Source: JASLQO01 sp002327525
GTDB taxonomy: Bacteria; Pseudomonadota; Gammaproteobacteria; Pseudomonadales; Azotimanducaceae
Direction of reading: 5' to 3'
Assembly (NCBI GenBank): GCA_030744435.1
Contig: JASLQO010000019.1
Span: 1 to 64,000 of the forward strand
Length of the DNA stretch: 64,000 bases
Made by a program: the position numbers and the translations under genes. Below, piece by piece: positions 8,026 to 14,955 of the stretch (positions are counted from its first letter, which is position 1; the number at the start of each line of letters is the position of its first letter). The notes below the pieces were generated by a model. The model worked only from the letters and a program-made list of their open reading frames with translations. It ran no database searches and was not told the DNA's origin.

Positions 8026-9825
8026 GTGACAGACAAGCTTCGCAACGTCGCCATCATCGCCCACGTGGATCACGGCAAAACCACGCTGGTGGACTGTCTG
8101 CTCCGGCAGACAGGCACCGTCGATCTGTCCGCGCGCGAGCGTGTGATGGACAGCAACGATCTCGAGCGCGAGCGTGGTATCACCATACTCTCGAAAAACA
8201 CTGCTATCGACTACCAGGATTGCCGCATCAACATTGTCGACACGCCAGGACACGCGGATTTCGGCGGCGAGGTGGAACGCATCATGTCCATGGTGGATTC
8301 GGTGCTGCTGCTAGTAGATGCGGTGGAAGGACCGATGCCACAGACGCGTTTCGTGACCCAGAAGGCCTTCGCGAGGGGCTTGAAACCGATTCTGGTGGTG
8401 AACAAGGTAGATCGCGACGGTGCCGACCCGTACCGGGCCATCGATGAGGTGTTCGATCTGTTCGATTCTCTCGGCGCGACGGATGAGCAACTCGACTTTC
8501 CCATCATCTATGCATCCGCTCTGCACGGCGTTGCCGGTGAATCCCCGGAGGTGCTGGCGGATGATATAACCCCGCTGCTAGACGAGATCGTGAAACGTGT
8601 GCCGGCGCCAGAGGTAGACCTCGACGGACCGCTGCAGATGCAGGTTTCCTCACTCGACTATTCGAGCTACGTGGGCGTGATGGGCGTGGGACGCATCAGC
8701 CGCGGTACGCTGAATCGCAACACACAGGTTGCTGTGGTCAGCCGTGACGGTATCGTGCGCAGGGCACGGGTGCTCGGTGTGCTCGGCTACTACGGACTCG
8801 AGCGCTTCGAGCTCGACTCTGCCGGCGCCGGAGACATCGTCTGCGTGACGGGTATTGAAGACATCGCCATTTCGGACACCATCGCGAGCCTGGAACGACC
8901 GGAGGCGCTGCCGCCTCTAACTGTGGACGAGCCGACACTCACAATGATGTTCTGCGTGAATACTTCACCGTTCGCCGGTAAGGAGGGTGACTTCCTGACG
9001 AGCCGGCAGCTGAAGGAAAGGCTGTGGCGGGAGGCCTCACACAACGTGGCCCTTGGCGTGGCAGAAACCGACGACCCTGATCGTTTTCTGGTGTCCGGAC
9101 GCGGCGAGCTGCATTTGTCGGTCCTGATCGAGAGCATGCGCCGCGAGGGGTACGAGCTGGCGGTGTCCCGCCCGCACGTGATCAGCAAGGAAGTCGACGG
9201 TATCCTGATGGAGCCGTTCGAGGAACTGAGTGTGGATGTCGAGGAAGCGCATCAGGGCAAAGTGATGGAGGCGCTCGGAGAGCGGCGCGGCGCTTTGATC
9301 GACATGCAGCCGGATGGTCTCGGCCGCGTGCTGCTGCGCTACCGAATCGCCACAAGGGCACTCATGGGCTTTCGCCTGATTTTTCTCTCCATCACGTCCG
9401 GCACGGGCATCATGACCTTCGCCGGTGCTGGTTTCGGACCCCGGGTCGGCGGTGACATCGCCAAACGCAGCAGCGGCGTGCTCATCTCCAATGCGGAGGG
9501 CAAGGCGGTCGGTTTTGCGCTTTTCAATCTGCAGAATCGAGGGCGCTTGATGATTGCGCCCAACGATCCGGTATACGAGGGTATGGTGGTCGGCATTCAC
9601 AGCCGCAACAACGACCTCACGGTCAATCCAATGAAGGAGAAGAAGCTCACCAACATACGTGCCGCCGGCAGCGATGAGAATATCCTCTTGTCGGCCCCGG
9701 TGCGCCATACGCTCGAGCAGGCGCTCGAGTTCATCGAGGACGACGAGCTGGTGGAGGTCACGCCAAAAGCCATCCGTGTGCGCAAGCGTCATCTGAAAGA
9801 GGTGGAGCGCAAGCGCGCTTCCTGA
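8026..9825 (+). CDS. typA: Ribosome-binding GTPase TypA/BipA
   Basis: A 599-aa translational GTPase with a GTG start. G1 is AHVDHGKT, G2 falls in the RERGITI region, G3 is DTPGHADF and G4 is NKVD. EF-G-like domains II, III and V and the BipA-specific C-terminal domain follow. BipA binds 70S ribosomes and supports ribosome assembly and growth under stress or cold. It diverges from the PP-loop gene, with only 44 bp between them. dtd follows 4 bp after the stop and is probably cotranscribed. Length is typical (E. coli 607 aa). Confidence 0.96.
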   Translation: MTDKLRNVAIIAHVDHGKTTLVDCLLRQTGTVDLSARERVMDSNDLERERGITILSKNTAIDYQDCRINIVDTPGHADFGGEVERIMSMVDSVLLLVDAVEGPMPQTRFVTQKAFARGLKPILVVNKVDRDGADPYRAIDEVFDLFDSLGATDEQLDFPIIYASALHGVAGESPEVLADDITPLLDEIVKRVPAPEVDLDGPLQMQVSSLDYSSYVGVMGVGRISRGTLNRNTQVAVVSRDGIVRRARVLGVLGYYGLERFELDSAGAGDIVCVTGIEDIAISDTIASLERPEALPPLTVDEPTLTMMFCVNTSPFAGKEGDFLTSRQLKERLWREASHNVALGVAETDDPDRFLVSGRGELHLSVLIESMRREGYELAVSRPHVISKEVDGILMEPFEELSVDVEEAHQGKVMEALGERRGALIDMQPDGLGRVLLRYRIATRALMGFRLIFLSITSGTGIMTFAGAGFGPRVGGDIAKRSSGVLISNAEGKAVGFALFNLQNRGRLMIAPNDPVYEGMVVGIHSRNNDLTVNPMKEKKLTNIRAAGSDENILLSAPVRHTLEQALEFIEDDELVEVTPKAIRVRKRHLKEVERKRAS

Positions 9826-9829
9826 CCTC

Positions 9830-10267
9830 ATGCGCGTGTTGTTGCAGCGGGTATCCGGCGCGAGTGTGGGCCTCGAGGGTGAATGCGTCGCGGAAATCGA
9901 ACGGGGATTGCTGGCGTTCGTGGGCGTTTTCCCCGATGACGGCGAGACGCAGGCCGATTGGCTCGCCGAGAAGACGCTCGGATTGAGGATCTTCCCCGAT
10001 GCCGACAAACCGATGAATCGTTCCGTTCAGGATGTAGGGGGCGAGATTCTCGTCGTCTCGCAATTCACCCTCGCCGGAGACACCAGCAAGGGCAAACGTC
10101 CGGGCTTCAGCACGGCGGCTCCCCCGGATCAGGCCGAGCGGTTGTACAAGTATCTGATCGCACGTCTGAAGGCGCAGGGGGGGCGGGTGCAGGAGGGGCG
10201 GTTCGGGGCCGAGATGCAGGTGGCACTCGTCAACGACGGACCGGTTACGTTTCTGTTGGAAAAGTAA
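9830..10267 (+). CDS. dtd: D-aminoacyl-tRNA deacylase
   Basis: A 145-aa homodimeric proofreading enzyme that hydrolyses D-aminoacyl-tRNA (and Gly-tRNA-Ala). The conserved SQFTLAGDTSKGKRPGF active-site block and the NDGPVTFLL stretch containing the cross-subunit Gly-Pro motif are both present. Length equals E. coli Dtd (145 aa). It starts 4 bp after typA, so a typA-dtd operon is likely. Confidence 0.96.
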   Translation: MRVLLQRVSGASVGLEGECVAEIERGLLAFVGVFPDDGETQADWLAEKTLGLRIFPDADKPMNRSVQDVGGEILVVSQFTLAGDTSKGKRPGFSTAAPPDQAERLYKYLIARLKAQGGRVQEGRFGAEMQVALVNDGPVTFLLEK

Positions 10268-10270
10268 CGC

Positions 10271-10399
10271 TCAGCGGCCGAAGCTTTCCACGCGTACAGC
10301 CAGTTTCTGCTGCAGCACGGCTGGCTTGCGCCGAATGGGCCTTCTTTCGGACTCAGGGGCCTCGTTGAGCTGATCCCGCAGCCGGGCAATTTCAGCCAT
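10271..10399 (-). CDS. Possible 42-aa basic small protein
   Basis: A short frame opens with MAEIARLRDQL and ends in AVRVESFGR, rich in Arg, Glu and Leu and coiled-coil-like at the start. It lies between the GSII terminator and the converging dtd gene, with no clear Shine-Dalgarno at the ATG. An in-frame extension reaches upstream to a TTG at about 10435 (adding LLAPTRIQPWEVDT) and looks equally protein-like. I do not recognise the family. It could be a genuine small gene, a decayed fragment or chance. Confidence 0.3.
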   Translation of the reverse strand: MAEIARLRDQLNEAPESERRPIRRKPAVLQQKLAVRVESFGR

Positions 10400-10443
10400 G
10401 GTGTCCACTTCCCAGGGCTGGATTCGGGTAGGGGCGAGCAACG

Positions 10444-10465
10444 AAAACGGGCCCCGAAGGGCCCG
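10444..10465 (-). terminator. Terminator downstream of GSII gene
   Basis: On the minus strand CGGGCCC-TTCG-GGGCCCG forms a 7-bp GC stem closed by a UUCG tetraloop, followed by TTTT. It begins about 28 bp beyond the GSII stop. The T tract is short but the hairpin is very stable. Confidence 0.75.
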
Positions 10466-10492
10466 CTGCGATCACGCGGGAGGAAGCCGTCC

Positions 10493-11506
10493 TCAGAACA
10501 CTTCCTTCGTCGTTTTGACGATCGCCGCAGCAACCTTGTACGGATCCGCGTTGGATGCCGGGCGACGGTCTTCCAGGCGGCCCTTCCAGCCGTCGTCGAT
10601 GGTGCCCACCGGAATTCGGATGGACGCACCGCGGTCTGATATGCCGTAGCTGAACTGGTCGATCGCCTGGGTTTCGTGCTGGCCCGTCAGACGCTGTTCG
10701 TTGTCGGCGCCATACACGCTGATGTGACGGCCGATGTTCTTACTGAACTGTTCGCAGATACGGGTGAACGTGTCTTCACTGCCTGACTCGCGCATGGGGC
10801 CGTTGGAGAAGTTGGCGTGCATGCCGGAGCCGTTCCAGTCGGTATCGCCCAGCGGTTTCGGGTGCCATTCGATGGCGTAGCCATGCTTCTCGGCGGTGCG
10901 TTCGAGCAGGTAGCGGGCGATCCAGGTCTCGTCACCGGCGCGCTTGGCGCCTTTTGCGAACACCTGAAACTCCCACTGACCGGCCGCCACCTCGGCATTG
11001 ATGCCCTCGACGTTGATGCCGGCCTCCAAACACATATCCAGATGCTCCTCGATGCACGGGCGACCGTAGCTGTTGTTACCGCCGACAGAGCAGTAGAAGG
11101 GACCCTGAGGACGCGGGTAGCCGCGATGCGGGAAGCCAGGCGGCAGGTTGGTCACCGGGTCCCACAGAAAGTATTCCTGCTCGAATCCGAACCAGAAATC
11201 GTCGTCGTCGTCGGCTTCATCGATCGTGGCGCGCCCATTGGACTCGTGTGCGGTGCCGTCTGCATTCAGTACTTCTGTCATGACGAGATAGGCGCTCTTG
11301 CGGTCGGGATCCGGGAAAATGGCCACGGGCTCCAAAAGGCAATCAGAATCGCTGCCGTCAGCCTGCTCGGTGGAGCTGCCATCGAATGCCCACATAGGGC
11401 ATTCTTCCAGTGTTCCGCCGAAGTCGGATTCGACGCGGGTCTTGCTGCGCAGGCTCTGTGTCGGCTTGTAGCCGTCCAGCCATATGTATTCCAACTTGGA
11501 TTTCAT
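10493..11506 (-). CDS. glnII: Glutamine synthetase type II (GSII, eukaryote-like)
   Basis: A 337-aa glutamine synthetase of the beta-grasp/decamer type found in eukaryotes, rhizobia and actinomycetes, shorter than GSI. Signatures are LEYIWLDGY, WAFDGSSTEQA, the catalytic GFEQEYFLWD, AAGQWEFQV, DWNGSGMHANFS and DRGASIRIPV. It lacks the GSI adenylylation loop, so it would escape GlnE control. The ATG at 11506 is chosen for the family N-terminus and a GAGGAG box upstream; the frame extends to 11623 without similarity. A sigma-54 promoter and an NtrC palindrome lie upstream, implying induction under nitrogen limitation as in rhizobial glnII. Confidence 0.95.
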   Translation of the reverse strand: MKSKLEYIWLDGYKPTQSLRSKTRVESDFGGTLEECPMWAFDGSSTEQADGSDSDCLLEPVAIFPDPDRKSAYLVMTEVLNADGTAHESNGRATIDEADDDDDFWFGFEQEYFLWDPVTNLPPGFPHRGYPRPQGPFYCSVGGNNSYGRPCIEEHLDMCLEAGINVEGINAEVAAGQWEFQVFAKGAKRAGDETWIARYLLERTAEKHGYAIEWHPKPLGDTDWNGSGMHANFSNGPMRESGSEDTFTRICEQFSKNIGRHISVYGADNEQRLTGQHETQAIDQFSYGISDRGASIRIPVGTIDDGWKGRLEDRRPASNADPYKVAAAIVKTTKEVF

Positions 11507-11575
11507 TATTGTGTGTGTCTCCTCGGAGTGTGTTGTGTGTTTAAGGATCAACCCTCGTGCTCCTTTTTGGATATA

Positions 11576-11591
11576 GGCAAAAAGCGTTCCG
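11576..11591 (-). promoter_or_regulatory. Sigma-54 promoter for GSII gene
   Basis: The minus strand reads CGGAACGCTTTTTGCC, with GG (11590-11589) and GC (11578-11577) separated by exactly 10 nt and ACG plus TTGC in register with TGGCACG-N4-TTGCW. The predicted start is near 11565, giving a leader of about 60 nt to the ATG at 11506. Confidence 0.72.
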
Positions 11592-11745
11592 TTTTTGAAC
11601 GCCCGCCGGGGATCGTTTGTCATCGCGGACTCTGAGCATGCCGGTTCGCTCCACGGTCCCCGTATCTACTGAGCTGGGAGCCCGCACGCAAACCCCGGAA
11701 GGATGCCTCGGCATGGATTCGGTCAGGGCCGCACGCATCCAACTA

Positions 11746-11762
11746 TGCACTAAAATAGTGCG
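11746..11762. promoter_or_regulatory. NtrC-binding palindrome upstream of GSII gene
   Basis: TGCACT-AAAAT-AGTGCG matches TGCACC-N5-GGTGCA with a 5-bp spacer and near-perfect symmetry. It lies 155-185 bp upstream of the sigma-54 element at 11576-11591, as expected for an enhancer. The rest of the 324-bp gap 11507-11830 shows no gene. Confidence 0.72.
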
Positions 11763-11830
11763 TGAAAACCCGGGATGCGCCAACGCGGTGCGAGTATCGC
11801 CCGATGATTGTGCGTTGTTCTACCTGCGGC

Positions 11831-12781
11831 TCACCATTCTTCGTTGAGTATCCGACGCAGTTGTTGGCAATCCAACAGGCGTGCCTCCGGGTCCTTGGCA
11901 ATACACCGATGTGCGGCTTTATCGAGCAACGCCGGGATGGGAAATTTCGAATAGGTCGATGGCGGTACGGGCTCTGTCTGGAGGATCTGCTCACGTACAT
12001 CATTGACTGTCTCGCCGGTAAATGGCGGGCGTCCACACAGAACCTCGAACAGCACCACGCCTATGCTGTATATGTCGCTGCGGTAGTCGATAGCCGGGTC
12101 GCGGCGGATCTGCTCTGGCGACATGTAGGTTATCGTGCCCTGTAGCTTGCCCTGGCCGGTCAGATGTGACACCTGTTCCGTGCTGATGGTGGCGGCCGTT
12201 GCATCGTCGAGCTGCGCCTGTTCGGTTTCGCTCCAGACCTTTGCGAGGCCCCAGTCGAGGATGAGTACCTCGCCAAAAGGACCGACCAGGATGTTCTCCG
12301 GTTTGATGTCCCGGTGCACCACGCGGCAGGCGTGGGCGTATTCCAGTGCGTTGGTCACCTGCTGCACGACGTCGATCAGCTGGCCGAAATCATAGCGTTC
12401 CCGGTAGTCGAGCACCTCGCGCAGTGTGTACCCGTGCACCAGTTTCATCGTGAAATAATAGTGGCCACGGTTGGTGCGGCCGAGTTCGTAGGTGGGCACG
12501 GTGTTCGGGTGTTGCAGCATTGCGCTGATGCGCGCCTCGCGCAGGAAGCGCTGTTGCTCGACGGCGTCATTCTCGAACTCGGGGCGAAGTTTCTTGTAGC
12601 AAACGACCCGCCCCAGGTGCAGGTCTTTGCATGACTGGATGATGCACTTACCACCACGCGCAATGGTTTTGAAATAGGCGTAGCGGTTCCCGGGATTCAG
12701 GATCTTGGGAAGCGGTTTGTCGGTCTCTTCCAGAGTAACGACGCTGCCCGTGTCTGGGGGTGGCTCGGGGAAGGTGGTCAT
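11831..12781 (-). CDS. Soluble Hanks-type serine/threonine protein kinase
   Basis: A 316-aa protein that is almost all kinase domain, with no membrane segment or sensor domain. The glycine-rich loop is degenerate (ARGGKCIIQS, 41-50); Lys63 or Lys64 in VVCYKKL is the likely ATP lysine. The catalytic loop is HRDIKPEN (156-163, Asp158). The Mg-binding motif is DWG (176-178) instead of DFG, a substitution also common in large bacterial kinases of the Pkn type. GTITYMSPEQ is the activation/P+1 segment. The substrate is unknown. It is upstream of the GSII gene on the same strand, but the GSII promoter lies between them. Confidence 0.88.
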   Translation of the reverse strand: MTTFPEPPPDTGSVVTLEETDKPLPKILNPGNRYAYFKTIARGGKCIIQSCKDLHLGRVVCYKKLRPEFENDAVEQQRFLREARISAMLQHPNTVPTYELGRTNRGHYYFTMKLVHGYTLREVLDYRERYDFGQLIDVVQQVTNALEYAHACRVVHRDIKPENILVGPFGEVLILDWGLAKVWSETEQAQLDDATAATISTEQVSHLTGQGKLQGTITYMSPEQIRRDPAIDYRSDIYSIGVVLFEVLCGRPPFTGETVNDVREQILQTEPVPPSTYSKFPIPALLDKAAHRCIAKDPEARLLDCQQLRRILNEEW

Positions 12782-13106
12782 GGGGTAAGGGTAACGCCAA
12801 GCCGGGCTTGCCGCGACAATCGATGTGCGCTACGGCTGGCGTACGGCCCGGCAATCGCCGTTTCTACGCCGTGGCCGAATCATCGGGTAGTGGTTTTTCC
12901 TGAAACAAATTGGGCTGTAAGTAGCAAATAGTTCTGTCCGCTTTTGTCTCAGGGCCGGCGAGCCTTTTAGGCGAGCTCGCCGGCGGAGGTAAACAGCGCA
13001 GCGGTTACGTTGCGGCCTTGGAAGCTCGTCCGTCAGATACGGATCAACCCGTGCGCGATGTGAGGCTCGAAAGGGACGAAGTCCAAGGCCGTCCCCCGAG
13101 AGGGCA
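12782..13106. other. Intergenic stretch with one strong hairpin
   Basis: No convincing gene lies in these 325 bp. A perfect 10-bp inverted repeat GCCGGCGAGC / GCTCGCCGGC occupies 12954-12963 and 12975-12984 with an 11-nt loop. It lacks a T tract on either strand. It may terminate transcription from tatC or be a processing or REP-like element; this cannot be decided from sequence. Confidence 0.5.
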
Positions 13107-13865
13107 TCAGTGAATCTCGTTCCGCTTCTCGACCATGCGTGCGAAGACGATACCAATTTCGAACAGCACCCATGCGGGGATGGCCAACAGCAACTGCGAA
13201 ATCACGTCGGGGGGGGTGAGCAGCATGCCGATGATGAAACACCCCACTATCATGTAGGGCCGTTTGGTTGCCATGCTCTGAGCGCTGGCGATTCCGGTCC
13301 AGGCGAGTAACAGGGTTGCGATGGGAATCTCGAAGGCGATGCCGAAGGCGAAGAACATCTTGATCACGAAATCGAGATAGCGGCTGATGTCGGTCATCAT
13401 GGTCACGCCCTCGGGGGCGACGCCGACCAGAAACTGGAACACGAGCGGAAACACCAGAAAATACGCGAACGCGGTGCCGAGATAGAAGAGCAGGATGCTC
13501 GAGATCAGCAGCGGGATCGCGAATTTCTTCTCATACAGATACAGCCCCGGGGAGATGAATGCCCAGATCTGGTGCAGTAGAAAGGGCATACCCGCAAAGA
13601 TGGAAGTGAGGATTGCGAGCTTGAAAGGGGTCAGAAAGGGTGAAGCGACTTCGGTGGCGATCATGTTCGAGCCGTCCGGCAGGTGTGCCATCAGGGGAGC
13701 AGCGATGAACGCATACAGCTCGTTTGCCACGAAGTAGAGCGGCACGAACAGCGCCAGCACGATGACCAGGCCGCGGAGTATTCGGGAGCGCAGTTCGATG
13801 ATGTGCGACAGGAAGGGTTGTTCGTCTGAGTCGACCTGAGTGTCGTGTTCGGCCGCGTCAACCAT
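13107..13865 (-). CDS. tatC: Sec-independent protein translocase TatC
   Basis: A 252-aa inner-membrane protein, receptor core of the twin-arginine translocase. The N-terminal cytoplasmic HIIELRSRILRG leads into six predicted hydrophobic segments. FLTPFKLAI and LLHQIWAFISPGLY are conserved TatC blocks. The start overlaps the end of tatB by 8 bp, typical of the tatABC operon. Length is typical (E. coli 258 aa). Confidence 0.96.
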   Translation of the reverse strand: MVDAAEHDTQVDSDEQPFLSHIIELRSRILRGLVIVLALFVPLYFVANELYAFIAAPLMAHLPDGSNMIATEVASPFLTPFKLAILTSIFAGMPFLLHQIWAFISPGLYLYEKKFAIPLLISSILLFYLGTAFAYFLVFPLVFQFLVGVAPEGVTMMTDISRYLDFVIKMFFAFGIAFEIPIATLLLAWTGIASAQSMATKRPYMIVGCFIIGMLLTPPDVISQLLLAIPAWVLFEIGIVFARMVEKRNEIH

Positions 13866-14292
13866 CGTTGGCTTGTTTCTCTTCTACGGGTTTTTCGGTG
13901 GGGTCGTTTGCCAACGCCTCGGAGGATGCTCCGGCCTCGTCCCCGGCTGCGCCCGAACCTGGCCCGGTTTCGCGGGAACTCACCCCTGCCGTGCCGGGGT
14001 CGACGTCTCGAGCGGCAGCGGTCGTGGCCGAGATCGGCTCGTTGACAGAGCGTTTCACCTCTTTCTCGATACGCTTCATCTCGTCCATCACCGCCTCGTT
14101 GTGCAGTTGATGGCGGACCTCGTCCATGCCGATTTCCTTTTCGATCTCCGTTTTCACCGAATTGAAGCTGCGGCGCATGCGCCCGAACCAGAGGCCGAGT
14201 GTTCGCAGGGCCTCGGGCAGCCGGTCTGGCCCGATGACCAGCAGGCCGACCACGGCCACCAGCATCAGTTCGGGAAAGCCGATATCAAACAT
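13858..14292 (-). CDS. tatB: Sec-independent protein translocase TatB
   Basis: A 144-aa TatB: one N-terminal membrane helix (MFDIGFPELMLVAVVGLLVIGP) with the hinge GPDRLPEALR, a long amphipathic helix, and an acidic, low-complexity tail rich in Ala, Gly and Glu. TatB works with TatC as the twin-arginine substrate receptor. It overlaps both tatA and tatC by 8 bp. Phe2 and Glu8 near the N-terminus are the usual TatB features. Confidence 0.95.
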   Translation of the reverse strand: MFDIGFPELMLVAVVGLLVIGPDRLPEALRTLGLWFGRMRRSFNSVKTEIEKEIGMDEVRHQLHNEAVMDEMKRIEKEVKRSVNEPISATTAAARDVDPGTAGVSSRETGPGSGAAGDEAGASSEALANDPTEKPVEEKQANDG

Positions 14293-14542
14293 TCGTGTTT
14301 TGTTTGCTTTCCGTCTGTTCGGGCTGTGAGGCGCCGTCGGTGTCGGGTGCGTTCACCTCGCCTTCGATCACCTTCTCAGCCTGGGCATTGTCAACCGCCT
14401 TGTCCTCGTCTGTCACCGCCGTGCGAAAGCCCTTGATCGCGTTGCCGAGATCGGAGCCGAGAGTCTTCAACCGCTTGGGGCCGAAGATGAGCAGCACGAT
14501 AGCGAGGATGACCAGTAGTTCAGTCATTCCAAAACCTGACAT
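14285..14542 (-). CDS. tatA: Sec-independent protein translocase TatA
   Basis: An 85-aa pore-forming Tat subunit with a single N-terminal helix (ELLVILAIVLLIFGP), a FGPKRL hinge and an amphipathic helix DLGNAIKGFRTAV. The acidic tail is short. It is first of tatABC, 85 bp downstream of hisE on the same strand. Confidence 0.95.
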   Translation of the reverse strand: MSGFGMTELLVILAIVLLIFGPKRLKTLGSDLGNAIKGFRTAVTDEDKAVDNAQAEKVIEGEVNAPDTDGASQPEQTESKQNTNV

Positions 14543-14627
14543 ATGGTATCTCCTTGTCGTTGCGCCCCATTATAAGACCACTGGCAGGTCGTGGGTGCCT
14601 GGCATTTGGGGCTGTTCTATCAGATGT

Positions 14628-14954
14628 TTATGTATCCCGGGTGGCTTTTTCAGTATGGCCCGAGATGCCGAAGCGCTCAGCGAGGGTGTCGAGCACCTCC
14701 TGCGGGTCCTGCCCGAGGTGTACCAGCATCACCAGGGTGTGAAACCATAGATCCGCTACCTCGCCGATGAGAGCGGCATCCGGCGTGCCGTGAGTCGTGT
14801 CTTTGGCGGCGAGAATGACTTCGGTTGCTTCCTCGCCCACTTTCTCGAGAATTTTGTTTGTCCCATCGGCATACAGCGAGGCCACGTAGGACTGCGCGGG
14901 ATCAGCATCGCGGCGATCGGTCAGCACGCTGGTGAGTTGGGAGATGATGTCCAC
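14628..14954 (-). CDS. hisE: Phosphoribosyl-ATP pyrophosphatase HisE
   Basis: A 108-aa enzyme of histidine biosynthesis (step 2, PR-ATP to PR-AMP plus PPi). The family core GTNKILEKVGEEATEVILAAKD carries the MazG-like Glu metal ligands, followed by GEVADLWFHTLVML. I place the start at GTG 14954: a GAGG box lies 6 nt upstream, and it falls immediately after the ubiB stop (TAATGTG). The longer in-frame extension runs inside ubiB. In Pseudomonas-like genomes hisI lies between ubiB and hisE; here it is absent. Confidence 0.93.
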   Translation of the reverse strand: MDIISQLTSVLTDRRDADPAQSYVASLYADGTNKILEKVGEEATEVILAAKDTTHGTPDAALIGEVADLWFHTLVMLVHLGQDPQEVLDTLAERFGISGHTEKATRDT

Positions 14955-14955
14955 A

